DNA of 64,000 nt from Rhabdornis inornatus (Eukaryota; Chordata; Aves; Passeriformes; Rhabdornithidae), in NCBI GenBank assembly GCA_013397075.1, contig VWZS01007632.1:475149-539148 (forward strand), read 5' to 3'. Positions within the stretch are counted from its first letter, which is position 1, and each line of letters starts with the position of its first letter. The notes beneath the pieces are model-generated. The model was not told where the DNA came from, did no database searches, and saw nothing but the letters and a program-made list of their open reading frames with translations. The translations under genes and the position numbers were made by a program. Positions 12,701-24,700 of this stretch are shown here, piece by piece.

Positions 12701-13999
12701 GTAGCAGAGCCTGTGTGAGCTGCTTTGGTTTCCTGCAGTGGCTTCCAACCCACGGCACACTGGGCTCGTGAGCATCACGTTCCCTTGGTTATTGTTAAAT
12801 AGCAGAAGTGGAGAGAATCACCGTGTAATGCCACCGTGATAATGCCACAGGTACTGCAGAGGAAAAGAGCAAATGTGAGATAGCGAGCACAGGGCTGAAA
12901 CATGGGTTCCGTGTTCCAGCCTTTGATTATTGTTGTTTTATTGCAACACTTTGAAGCTGATCTTGATTATTTCTCTCCCTCGTTTTACAGATATGACACG
13001 TTATTTTGTTGTTTGTTTGCTGGCAGGCGAAACATATTTTCTGAAGGAAAGTGTTAACAGATCCGCTGATAAAATGTCTGTCTTCTAAAAACTGTCTGAA
13101 GACAAATTGAGTATTTGTCTACATGTGCTGTTCACACTGTTGTACCAAACAAATTAACAAGATGATTCTTGTCTTTTCTAGGATGTAAACTTTCTTTTCC
13201 AATGTTGTAGGAGCCCAAAGTTGTGAACTAGACCCAGGGTGATCCTTGTTCTGCCAAGTGCTCTGAAAGCTGATTGTCACTTTACTGTAGCTAATAAAGA
13301 AAATTTAGGTACAACACATCCACAGGAACGTTATGCTGGAAAATTCACATTTGAGTAGTGAAGGGATTTAGCTGTTTGACTTAGTTAAAAAGGAAGAATC
13401 AGAAAGACGAAAGCTGCAGTTCTTTCTCGGCAATCCTAAATGATGAAGTTGTTCTTGCTGGGTACTGAAAACAGCTCCTTTGCATGCACTGCAGAGTTAT
13501 TTCATGCAATAACTTCCCACGTCCCCTCCAGCCTCTCCCCAGCACGCTCAGTTATGTCACTGTGTGATGCTCGGAGCCTTGCTGTCCTGGCTGGAATCTC
13601 GAGCCTGTTTCCAAGCTTGTATTTCTCACTTGGCAGCACACGCTGCGGCTGGTGGGCAATCTGCCGTATCCCTTTTTTGTCAAACGTCGGGGTTGGTGTC
13701 TGACACTGAATCCGGGAACAACAGTGGGGAGAGTGAAATGTACAGCGGAACTGGAGAGGTCTGCTGGGTGTCTGTGTGCATTTTTCTGTAGTTATTGCTT
13801 CTGATTGATTCCCAGTACTTGTGGTGATAGAATGATGGGGGTTCTGCTCTTTCCTTTCGTATTTTAAGTGATTCGCGTGACCTGGTAAGAGTCAAATTTT
13901 CAGCTACATTTTTTCTGTCAAGTGCTTATCTGCTTACAAGTGAAAAAACTCAGCTTCAGGAAAATTCCCTGAAGTTCTATAGAGACAAAACAGTTCTGT
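726..13999. other. Intron 1, proximal block, no gene seen
   Basis: Ordinary AT-leaning intronic DNA with short homopolymer runs. The only notable item is the poly-C run ending in an ambiguous base near 6595. Stretches such as 8340-8480 and 10540-10690 are AT-rich with homeodomain- or forkhead-like words, but this is not enough to call elements. No tRNA, hairpin RNA or interspersed repeat was recognised. Confidence 0.6.
6578..6595 (+). repeat. Poly-C run (17 C) ending in an ambiguous base
   Basis: Seventeen consecutive C residues at 6578-6594 are followed by a single n at 6595, the only ambiguous base I noticed. Homopolymer runs of this kind stall polymerases and confuse base calling, so the true length here is uncertain. 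The G-strand can form quadruplex-like structures. It probably marks a sequencing or consensus problem rather than biology. Confidence 0.9.
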
Positions 14000-14003
14000 C
14001 AAG

Positions 14004-14033
14004 GTGTGTGTATGTGTGTGTGTGTGTTTGTGT
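14004..14033. repeat. Imperfect TG dinucleotide microsatellite
   Basis: About 30 bases of TG repeat with one TA and one TT interruption. It is likely length-polymorphic. The minus-strand open frame here with a His-Thr run is a by-product of the repeat. Confidence 0.9.
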
Positions 14034-14850
14034 AAATACACAAGCTCACACAAGCACAATCTCCTTTCTGGATCAGCTCCCACCATGCAAAATACAAACC
14101 TGAAAGGGCTATAATTGATTATGTGCAATAGGAGACAAACAACCAAGATTTTGGGAGAGGGCAGGGTGTGGTCCAGATCTGGCAAAACATTTAAGAACTG
14201 AACATTATTTTTTCAAAGGCAGGGAAACTTTAAAACATTGGTCCAAGAGTTAAGACTGGTTGGGAGAAGGAAAAGAGTACAGTAAACTGAGACGTCGTCT
14301 TTGTAGGGGGAAGTGTTGGGGGAGGAATTGGGAAGAAAGAACACACAAGTTTAGGTTAGTACATGTTCATGTTCTTCTGGTTTTTTAACTTCATTTGTTT
14401 CCCTGGCAGATGTCCCATGGCTTTGAGGCCTTTGTCTGTGTGAGAGAGAACATGAAGGAGGGCTTGGCAGGACACTTGGGGTTGTGTGGAATAGCTGGTA
14501 GTCATATTTATAGTTGGTGCTGTCTCTTGGCTTGTGCAACTTTGATAACCGGCAATCATTCTGTAAAGTTACCTGTTGTGTTGGCAAGTCAGCTCTCCCT
14601 GAGTTCCCTCCACCAATTCTGCAGTGTAGATACAGCTCATGTACAAGTTTTTGTAATGTCTGAATAGGGCTTGTCACATCTACAACTTTACTTTTTGTAG
14701 ACACCCCCCGGTAGACTGTCTTTTCAAACTTCTTCATGCAACAGAAGATATTACATGCAACCCTGCTTAACTGACTTGGAAAGAAACAACATTTTAAAAG
14801 TGATCTAGCAGTCCTTAAGTGATAAGATTTTTTTGAGCTTTGTGTCTTTC

Positions 14851-14871
14851 ATATATATACATACATATGGA

Positions 14872-14908
<37 letters not shown>
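14851..14908. repeat. AT dinucleotide microsatellite
   Basis: An alternating AT tract of about 58 bases: an interrupted left part containing ATAC, ATGG and ATGC units, then a long pure (AT)n run. Self-complementary, hence able to extrude a cruciform and likely polymorphic. Confidence 0.92.
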
Positions 14909-14909
<1 letters not shown>

Positions 14910-16740
14910 CTGCATCCTCCTTTGAAGGCACTACATTCACTTTGCAGTGATTGTTGTAGCTCAGCATTTTATATTGCTTTCTTCTGACTTGCTGAAATTC
15001 ACTGTGGACTTGTTCCTGCAGCCTCTACATTCTGCAGGGGAAGAGGAACATTATTTGTCTGCTGTGCGGGTTTGAACCTTCTGGTTGCCTTTTACTTTCT
15101 CTGTGTTTGTGGCTCTAAATAGATTTATAACTCTGCAGCTTTATGCCTTTAAAACACCTGCTGTAATTGCCTAGAAATATCCTCCATGTCAGCCTTTATT
15201 GCTTACTGTGATTACGCTTCTGGTAACCAGGCTTTTTGGCAGACTCATAAAATAAGTTTCTCATAATAGGATTCCAAATGAAGTTAAACAATATGCATAG
15301 TTCAAAGTGCAAATATTTTTTATTGGGGCAAGGATATTATTCTGCTGTTCTTTGATACCTTTATTGGACTCTTCAGAAGGTGCGCTGCACTGAGTGTGTG
15401 TATAAGTTAAAAAAAATCACATGTGACCCATTTCATTGATGGAAGCATGTGTGGGCCTTTGTATAGCAAGTCTAGAAGTAAGAAATATGTGCAGGCAAGT
15501 TCTTGAACCTGTGTACACTGGTTTTTTATCAGTTAGCAACATTTGCACGTAAATTGTACACAAGGTTGAAAAAATGCTGCTTAATTTTGCTGATGTAACA
15601 CCTAAGTGCTGTGTGAATGCTGAAAAAAAAATCTGTCATTAGAGGGTTGTACCTTCAGCTTAAGGCTGGTGGTGTGCTTCCCAGCAGAGCAAGGGTCCTG
15701 TGAGGCTGTTGGTGGGGTGATGGATGAGCTTTCAGGAGTGGCAATGTGTTATATCTGCTAATTCTCCACACAGAAACTTCTCACAGAGTTAGATATTCCC
15801 ACAACAGCAAAGGTAGGGAGGAAGGAAGATCCTCAGAGGAAGATGTCTCCCCTGGACATCAGAGGGTTGGGAAATTCTAGTTTAACATTGCAAATCAACC
15901 TAATGTATTAGTTCTTGTAAACTGTTTCTGGAGATTGCAGGATTGAGGAGGTGTTATTTATCATCACTTTTAGCTAAAGAGTTCCACCCATGCAAAATTC
16001 TTAGTGCTAAGAGAATTACACTCTTTGGTAGGCGTGTTGTTCTCAAAATCTCAAGCAGAGGAAAAGGTGGTGAATAGTTATTTTTGGGCTCTTTTAAAAT
16101 ATGAAAATAAAATTATTGGGGTTAGCCAATGTTCTTTACATCAGCGACTTCATCCTCAAGGATATTTTGGCATTTTTGCCTTTGAAATTTATGCTAGACT
16201 TCAAAGGATCGATGAAATTTCCTGGGACGAGTGGGGTGATGGAGAATGGTGGAGACTGGGGTTGGAGAAGATGAAATAAATGAGTGGGCTCGCTTGGTGC
16301 TGCTGGTGTCTCTCAAATGAAGGAAGCCAAGCCTTGTCCCACACTGGAGCAGGAGACCTTCCAAGGATGTGCCTCAGAAAATGCTGCTGAGGGTTCAGTT
16401 TGGGGTGCAGTTGCCTCTCACCTGACTCCTGTGGGGTCTTGATGTCCTTGAAATATGGCTGTGAACTCGTGCTGATGTGGGCTATGGGCTTGGTGACACC
16501 TTGTGCAGGTGCTTGGTGCTGCTGTGCAAAACCTGCTGGAGTGGTTTGAGCCATTTCCCTGCGGGACAGGGACAGTGAGAAGCTGAATTCCCTTTTTAGG
16601 CGTAAAGTTTATCATACGGCATAAAATCAAACACTGTGGGATGGCAAAGGCTGTTTTTCAAACTAGTTGGCTTGTTGTAGCTGTGATAATCTGTGTTGAT
16701 CAACCCTTTTGGTGTTTGCTACAAAATTTATTCTAAAAGG

Positions 16741-17100
16741 CATGGTAGCTCGTTCTCGTTGGTGGCGGTCCAAATCGTCTCTGCTGCCAATCTTGGCACT
16801 GGTGCCAGTGGTTTGCTTTAGCTGATCTAAGAATATAATACAGATGGTTTGATACTCAGCACGGGTGTATACAGATGGCTCGAAACTTTCGGATTGCTTT
16901 ATTTCATTCCATTGTTTCTTCTCGGTATATCAAGTATCTCTGGATATATATGTATATGTAAGATTATATATATGTGAGAGATATATATATCATTGCTATT
17001 CTTAAAATAATCTGATCTGTATTTGGTTCAGCTTGTGCCTGTCGTTGCTGTAAGAATTTGGCTGCTACTTTGTGCAAGTTCTATGTTCTGCGTGTCGGTA
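16741..17100. promoter_or_regulatory. CpG-retaining patch, candidate regulatory element
   Basis: About eleven CpG dinucleotides are retained in ~350 bases of otherwise AT-leaning intron (for example in CTCGTTCTCGTTGGTGGCGG and CTCGAAACTTTCGG). The rest of the intron is CpG-poor, as expected from methylation decay, so retention suggests an unmethylated or selectively constrained element such as an enhancer. There is no direct evidence of activity; it could also reflect local composition. Confidence 0.25.
16943..16990. repeat. Imperfect AT/GT microsatellite
   Basis: Interrupted TATA/TGTA repeat of about 48 bases including two ATATATAT blocks separated by GTGAGAG. Low-complexity and probably length-variable. 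Confidence 0.85.
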
Positions 17101-19244
17101 CAGGTGTGCTTATTTATAATGCACAAGAATACTTCTGTCAGGTTGTTTGACCACCACACCTGTACATTCTCCAGTTACATGGGACATAGAAAGCACATCC
17201 CAAAGAGAGAGCCTGTAAATCTAAAAATCCAAAGTTTGTGGTCACCAGCACTGACTTTGTTCAGTCTGTTGCTGACCCTGGCAGTGACATCTTTGCTCTT
17301 GGAGCAGTGCGGTTTCAGCCCTGTGCAGTAGTTCAGGCAGAGATCAGTGAGGTCTGGCTGAAGGCTGGATAGTTTGTTTTCAGTTCTCACTACAGTCTGT
17401 TGATCTCTTGCCAGCAGAAATTTTAGGTTGGGAATTTTTCTGTTGTATACAGGTGTATGACATCAGTTGCCTGCTGGCAGGACAGGGTATAAAGAGAATC
17501 ATGACAGCATAACTTGAGTGCTCTCTGTGCACATGATATATTGATGTTCCAGCAGTTGATGCTGACGTAGAGATTGTCTGGGCAAAGGGTAAAAGTAGCC
17601 TTTACTTTGCTTTCTTGTGTATGGGAGATCCTCATTCTTCAGGTTGAGGCATCAACACCTCTGTCCTTTGTGTGGAGCTTGGAAGGTGCATGTACAGGCT
17701 TACTTTTGAGCAGTGATTTACTTAGCTGCCTTCATAAGGCTGTTAAAGTGCTTAACAACGCAATTAATGTAATTTAAGGACAGTTAAAAGCACTAGTGGT
17801 TCTTTTCAACTTTAATTTTAAATGCTGAGACAGATTAAGCAGTTTGAACAATGACATGATTCTGCTGTATAGCCACTGAGCATGAAATAATACATGTCTC
17901 AGTGCTTGGTGTTTTGAGTCCAAAACTTACAGACCACTGAAATCAGTGATTATGGATATATTGCCTTGTTCTGGGATCATCAGACATCTGACAAGTTAAG
18001 TGCGATCAGTGCAAGTCGGTATTTACATGGCAAATCTTTAATGAGTATTTCACTGCTGTAGGAGGTACTGATGGTGATTTCAACATGTTTGTCTCTTAAG
18101 TTTGCTTCAGTTCTACTGTGGATGCTGGCATGATGATAATTCCTGAGATGAGACATAAAATAGGTTTATGCATCTCCCCTCTTCCATGTGCATGGAGTCA
18201 TTGTATCCAAATAGTCACACAGTTTTTTGTATGTGTAAACAGTTTGTTTTGCAGGCTTTTCCCCATATATTTAATCAATGCTTTAGTTAATACTTTTTAT
18301 ACAATTTATATATTCTTAATACAGACAAGTTTGTGTGTTACTGAACAGGAAGGAAATTTCATAAGAGTGCCCTTGTGATGGAGCTGCCAGCTGGGTCCAT
18401 CACCTCCAGCTCTGTTGCCTTGGGACGAGAGGCATGGCCCATTCCATGGCTGCTGTGGAGCAGGACAGTTCTGCCCCTGCTGATAAGAGAGACGATGGCT
18501 GTGCATGGTGATAAACTCAGCAAAAGTCAAATGGTGCATAACTGTTCTCTGGGCAAATACAAGCAGTAAGGGCAGGTGGGAGCTTGGGGAAGCAGCATTT
18601 TCCAGGAAATGCAGTGGGGACACTCATGTCTGGAGAAGGAGCTCACTGAAGGGATGTGTAGATTAAAGGGAAACATGAATTTAAAATGGAGCGTGGCTGT
18701 GTAAGAGCTTTGATGAAATGATCTTCTTTAGGTGTCTTTGTTTTCACACTAAATTGTACCTGGATGAGGCAGGGCTGCTAGCTGACCTCAGAGTGCAGTC
18801 CTCCAAATTAATGGTCCTGCAGCAGCCAGAAGAGGTGATTTGACTCTAAAAGTCAGATGGTTGGGAGCAATGTGTCTGGTGAAAGTGGCCTTAGCTCCTA
18901 GACAGTTAAAATGTTTCAGTTAGTTTTGAAAATATTGTCTTTGAAAAAAAACAGGTGCTTGTGTGATGTGTTTATTGGAACAGTCCTTTTCTACCAGCCT
19001 CAAGAACTTCAGCTCTGTTTCAGCCTTATTGAAAAAAAAATAGTTCTTAAAATTTATCTTCATCCTTCCTCAGGAAGGATAGAGCCTAGCTGGGGTGTTT
19101 CCCAGAGAGCTGGTTTCGGAGTGACTGACTGGTAATGATGAGTGACAGAATTAGCATAAATTCAGAGATACGGTTGGCTGGTGCCAACTGGCTGTGTGGG
19201 TATAAGAGTCGCTCTTGGGAGCGGTGACAGAGCCTGATTTTTAT

Positions 19245-19263
19245 CCCTCCCTCCCACCCCCCC
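19245..19263 (-). other. G-quadruplex motif on the minus strand
   Basis: CCC-T-CCC-T-CCC-A-CCCCCCC on the plus strand gives four G-runs with single-base loops on the minus strand, the loop pattern associated with very stable quadruplexes. It lies about 100 bases from an opposite-strand quadruplex motif at 19360 and at the edge of the GC-rich block that follows. Confidence 0.7.
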
Positions 19264-19359
19264 ACTTTCCCACCCAGAGTGCTGAATATCCGACTGGATA
19301 TTAAATACTTGAAAATCAACCTACTTAGCAGCCTGGAGCAGGCTGCAGGGAGGAGGTTT

Positions 19360-19382
19360 GGGGAGGGAGGGTTTGTTTGGGG
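19360..19382 (+). other. G-quadruplex motif on the plus strand
   Basis: GGGG-A-GGG-A-GGG-TTTGTTT-GGGG fits the (G3+ with loops 1-7) rule with loops of 1, 1 and 7. It would also be present in the CUX1 nascent transcript. Together with the minus-strand motif at 19245 it brackets a ~100-base segment. Confidence 0.7.
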
Positions 19383-20060
19383 TGGTGTCACACACTGGGT
19401 AGTGTGACATGCTGGGGGTGTCCGGCAGCTGGGGACACCAGAGCTGGCTGTCCCTGGTGGGTGCTGGATGTCTGTCCCAGCACCCTGAGCTGCCTTGCAC
19501 GATTCCCCAGCGGGGTTTGCTGCTGGTGGCTCCTGGCCAGCTTGTCATGTCAGTGTTGAAAACTCCAGAGCACTTCTCCAAACGCCCGGGACCTGTCTCG
19601 ATCTGCCTGGTAACCGCGGCGTCTCCGTGAGCTCCACGTGCGCGGCAGGACGGCTCAGCTCTGCCGGCTCCTGGCCACCACTGCCCGGCTCCTTGGGGCT
19701 GGCCTGGGTCACCCACCTGCCCTGGACAGCCCAGGCTGTGCTGGAGGACAGCGGAGCTCTTGGTGTGGCCACCCTGTGCTGGCCAGGCCTGGCAGGTGCC
19801 AGGGTTGTATCCCACGCTGGAGCTCTGGGTGCCTGCTCTGCTCCCTGGTTTGCAGCCCTGGACTGGGGAAGAGGAGGGATGGATGGATGGAGGGATGGAG
19901 GGATGGAGGGATGGATGGATGGATGGATGGATGGATGGATGGATGGATGGATGGATGGATGGATGGGGAGCTGGGTGCTGGAAGGGGTCAGGACAGGGCT
20001 CCCCTGGGGCTGTGGCTGCTGCAGAGCAAGAGGGGACCTCCCACTGGTCCCCAGGCTTGG
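19383..20060. other. Intronic GC-rich block
   Basis: This ~680-base block is markedly GC-richer than its surroundings. A CpG-containing core near 19570-19660 includes AACGCCCGGG, TAACCGCGGCGTCTCCG and CACGTGCGCGGC. Long overlapping open frames cross it on both strands, which is expected from GC-rich, stop-poor DNA plus the GGAT array. No protein domain is recognisable, so no gene is called. It could be a minor internal promoter or enhancer, or a GC-biased recombination spot around the tetranucleotide array. Confidence 0.4.
19876..19967. repeat. GGAT tetranucleotide microsatellite
   Basis: The first ~30 bases are GGAT units interrupted by GGAG, giving an 8-base higher-order unit (GGATGGAG). 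From 19909 to 19964 there are 14 uninterrupted GGAT units. Translation in any frame gives repetitive peptides (MDGW-type on the plus strand), which explains the long spurious open frames here. Likely highly polymorphic. Confidence 0.95.
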
Positions 20061-21638
20061 AGATGAGGGGTCACAGACACCTCCCTCCTCAGTGTCCCTT
20101 CAGGGTGCCATCTACCAGATCTTCATACCCATGTTTATTAAAAACAAAATCAAATAGAGACCAAATGCACCATTTCCTGGAGCTTTGGCTGTTTAGGAAT
20201 GACCATTGCATGTTTTGCTGTCCCCACCGTGTTGGACCCTCCCTGGTGATCCCATGTGCGTGCTGAAATAGTGAGGCTGGAAGATGGGAATTTCTGGATC
20301 TGGGCAGTGTTGGGAAGCACTTCCCAAATGCACACCCTGACAGCAGCACTGCCTTCTTCCCAACATGTGCTTCATCAACTGGATAAATAGAGGAGCTGTT
20401 CAAATGGGGCTACTGAAAAGCACCTGCAAAATCTGTAGTCACTGCTGAAACCCCAGTCCCTGTATGCTGATTAGGCTCTTGTTTTTAAAAAACTTGTAGT
20501 GAATATGTTTAAATTCTGCAACTAAGATATTTTCCCTAATTATTTTCTTTTAAAATACACTTTCAAGATTGGTTGCTCTGATGCTGAAGAATACTTAATG
20601 TTTCTTCCCTCTTACTGGTGTATAAATGCAAGCCTGAAATACTGTCAGTTTTTTTCTAATATTATTTGTAAGATTATTACTAGACATATTTATGGGGGGG
20701 GCTTACCAATGAATTAAGTAACTACTGGTGAGAATAAAAGACTAGGTAGTATTTATATTAAATCTTTTTTTCTAATTGCTTAGAATTAATATCCTGCTTG
20801 TGCAGCATAATTTTATTGGGCTTTGAAGGCAGATTTATCATGAAAATTCACAGGTATCATTTTATTTGAGTTGTCTGCTGCTCCCCACCACCACACACAC
20901 AGTACAGGTCGGTTCATGCCTGTTCTGTGCTGTGTGTTACTGCTTCTGTTGTTTGGGTGAGATAAAAACTTGTTGAACTACTAAAGTGGACAGAGTTTAA
21001 AATTACAGACACATTACTTTCCTTTGCAGCCATAATATGTTTGTTTTGGCAGGCTGTCTCTTCACTGGAACATGGAACAGTTCCTTTTTTTGTGATTATT
21101 CACTGTTTTCAGTCATACAGCACCAAGTATTATTCATGGCCCTGGAAAAAGTTACTCCTTCACAAAACAAAAGCATAGGAAGTGTTCCGAGCCTCCCTCA
21201 TTTTTTAATTGACAGGTATTAATGATGTGTGGGTACCCAGTGCAGTGACAATGTGCTGTAAATTCATGAATGTCACGGGGTGTTTGTGGCTGGGGAGCCC
21301 TCCCTGGCTCTCCAGGTGCTCTGGGTGTGTTGGTGGCCGTGCTGCTGTGTGGCACCTGCCAGGATGATGCTCCCTGGATGCTCCACGGAGTAACCACCAC
21401 GTTCACCTGGGCTAGTGCTAAGCTTCTCCCACATGGTGGAGCTTTTACCCTCGGCTTGACCACAGACAGACATTTACAGAGTGCAGAGAGGCAGCTTGGG
21501 GAAGGAGGGCTCTGCTCGCCTCTTCCCTGATCCATAAAATTTTTGTGTCTTGTCTAATGCTGCGTTTGCCCTGCACAGACATGGACACCATGGCTGTGCT
21601 GATGCCTGCAGATCCAGCAGCCTTCAGTGGCACTGAGC

Positions 21639-21720
21639 CCTCCAGGATCCCTCCAGGATCCCATGGCAGCTCCTGATGGCCTGGAGCTGCAGTGCCATGC
21701 AGTGCCATGCAGTGCCATGC
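21639..21720. repeat. Short tandem direct repeats (11 bp x2, 10 bp x3)
   Basis: An 11-base unit (CCCTCCAGGAT) is repeated twice from 21639, and a 10-base unit (AGTGCCATGC) three times perfectly at 21691-21720, with a degenerate fourth start following. These are small recent slippage duplications with no evident function. Confidence 0.85.
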
Positions 21721-24700
21721 AATGCCCACTGCTGCAACCCCCCAGCTGATTTCCAGCTAAAAAAGGCTAATCAGCTTTGCCTCACATCCAGCAGGTATTG
21801 CCCCATTCTCCCATTCTTTGCCATTTCCAAGCATTTTGCTGGTTTTGTCATCAGACAGGAATCGTGTAAAGAATTAGGGTTAATGATTCTCGCAGCAAAC
21901 TGCTTTTGAAAGAAGTACTGAAGAATCGGAGAGTTTGTGTGATTTGAGCCGTGCCTAGGAAGTGAAAAATAAAGTCTGCTGCTGAGAACAACTGCCTGTT
22001 TTTCAGAAATCAGCTATTTCTTTCTCATTACTTGTTTATAGTATTGTGATGCTGTGCAGCCTTTAAAAGTATTCTTTGCTTATTTGGTCCAGCTGTAACT
22101 CACTTTAATGCTTATCTATTTTCTAATAATACTTAGCACAAGAGGTGCCCTTTCCTTTTTTTTTTTTCCTTCAGGATGTGCTGTCTTTTTCTTTTCTTTC
22201 CCCCCCCTTCCAGTAAGGAAAACACCATTTCCTCCAGTGCAGATGAGTAATGGTGATGCAGGTCAGTTCAGACTTTTGTATTGCCACTTGTTTACATAAA
22301 AGTGATCTGTTCTTCTGAAAATCTGTAATTTTCATGGAACTGTGCATAAATTTTAAACTCACAGTGTTCACAGCACAGGGATGTATTTTCTCTCTATTTT
22401 GCCTAAGGTTGGAAATCACAGTTGTTTTTTCTGCTGTCCCTCTACTTGCTAGAAAATTGGTTTTGCTGCTGAGGTCCTTCAATGCCCATGTGGCTGCTGC
22501 ATTGCATGTTCTGCCACCTGGCCCCTTCTCCCTGCCAAACTTTGGATTTCTTTGGTCTTGATCTTTGCTATTACTGAAACAAATCCTTGAAACGTTTTTT
22601 TTTCCCCCCAGTCTTCTTCTGCCTTGCTATTTTTTCTCCCCATCATAAAAATGAATTCCAGAGCTGATCTGGCTGTTGCATATCTGCCCAGCCATTGTCC
22701 TATACCAGGGAATAAAATTTCCAACCCTTCATGCCTGTTCCTACAGCTGCATGCTTAGGTTTTTCATTATAGGGCCTCTTAGAACAGATTTAGAATGGTT
22801 TTATCAAGTGATCAGTGAGTTAAGTTCTGTGTTTTGCAATGAAGGAATAAATGTTTTCAAATAATAATATCTTCTAGTGAATAAAATGATGCTCCCAGTC
22901 ATTGGATGGTTTTTCTTTGGCAGTGCGAGACGTGGATTTGTTGGTTGATATTTTCTAGGTAAGAGTAAGTGATGGCTTCTTCCCATAAACTCAGTAATAT
23001 TTTAATTTAGGTGATTCAGTCTTTAATATAAATACAATAAAGTGACAGGCTTCATGCCCTTAATATTTAGGGCTTTTAGTCATCCTTAGAATTAATTCTG
23101 GTTTCGGCAGAAGCATTTCTTATTAAAGAAAACACAGACTCAGATATTTAATTACTTGGATTTCTTTTTTTAACACATTTTGAGAACATCTGTGGATCCT
23201 AATGAAGCCAGTGATGAGGATCCCAGACCCTAAAAACTGCCTAAATTTTTACAGTGACATGGGAGGAGGGGACAGATTAGGGTGAAGGGCAGGGTACTGT
23301 GAAGATTCCTGGCATATATTTTCAGATGACTTACTGTATTTTTAGCTGGTGAGTATGTTTGGTGTCATTCATTTTAAGCAGTAAGACCATCCATTTATTC
23401 TATACTGCTCAAATTTCTGGGTTTTCTGTAAAATACAGTGGAGTTTTCTTGTGGGGCTGAGGTAAAGTTGGCTGATTCTCAGCTGTGAAAGAAATACGTT
23501 GATTATCTTTGCTTCACTGTTTTCTTTAGATTTCAAGAGGTTGTGCTTAACATTTCAGAATTAGTTAGAGGACTCCTTTCAGACTGCTAAATTATACCCA
23601 CCAGAAGGCTGCAAAGCGAGCTCTGCGTGCCTGCCTCAACTTAGCTGCTCTTGATGGCACTGCAAATAAATTATATATGTAAGCAAATTATTTTGAAAGC
23701 AGTAGTTTTTAAATTGGGACAAGGCTTCTCTGTGTCTTTATACATCTTGTGCTGTAGCTGGTTAACAGGTGAATTTGAACCTCTTCCAAATTTGGTGTCA
23801 AATTTTCAGACGAGCACAATGCACAAATTCTCCTTTCTGCCCTCTACAAAGAGGAAGGAAGGGGGAAAAAAACCCCAAAACTATTTCAGTACTTTCTCAG
23901 AAGTTTACTTGTATAAATTTCTCTTTTTCTATGAAACTATACTTTAAAACTCTTGAGGAATGCTCGAATAATTGTGCTTTTTTAGTGAATCCTCTAGATT
24001 ATTGAGAAGGATCTGCCGGGACTCTTACAAAACACTCATTTTAAAATAACTAAAAATATTTATAATAATAAAGTGTGTAAAAAAAGGCAGCTCAAACTTT
24101 TGAATAATTTTATTATATTTTTGAATCAACATGGGATTAGCAGATGCTTTTGCATGTTTATGCAGGGTGGCATTTTTAGCAACATCAGTGAAGCTTTTCC
24201 TTCACCCTCAGTTCTCTCCAGTGTCTGTCCTGACCCGAGAGCCCAACTCTGCTTCACACAAGGAGCACAGACATCACCAGCTTTCAGAATTTTGCCTTCT
24301 AGTCAGTTCTTTTGTTCTCTGTGGTCTTGTAATTACATTTTTCTAAATGCAGTTCTCTCCACTGTTGTGGTGCAGAGGAGTTTCAAGGCAGGGAACTGTG
24401 CATGTGCTGCAGCTCCTGTGAGCCTAAAGGAAGAGGAGAAAAATGTCTCTTATCTTTTTCCGTTATCTCTGCTTACCTCACTTTTTTGGGGGTTGGTTGC
24501 CACCTTAGGAACACATTGATGCCAAATGAATTGAGTGAAAATCATAGAAATAGTGCTTGAGGCTTCGGGGTGACTTGTTTCACTTGTAAATGAAAATATT
24601 CCGCTGTACTCTAAGGTCCTGTTTTGTTATAAAATAATATATAAATCAGATAAATCAGCACATGATAGCAAATTAACTTCATTGTTCTTAGAGTGCACTT

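Larger units (their letters stand above)
14034..19240. other. Intron 1, block with AT microsatellites, no gene seen
   Basis: AT-rich intron containing the two AT microsatellites listed separately and a CpG-retaining patch near 16.7-17.1 kb. No coding exon, RNA gene or interspersed repeat was recognised. Confidence 0.55.

Noticed and set aside
19495..20157. 220-codon plus-strand open frame and its overlapping neighbours
   Set aside because: It lies in GC-rich DNA and runs through the GGAT microsatellite (MDGW repeats). No domain, overlapping long frames in other registers, no splice context.
22155..22220. Strong acceptor-like tract ending CTTCCAG
   Set aside because: No CUX1-like or other recognisable coding sequence and no convincing paired donor follows; treated as low-complexity pyrimidine DNA.
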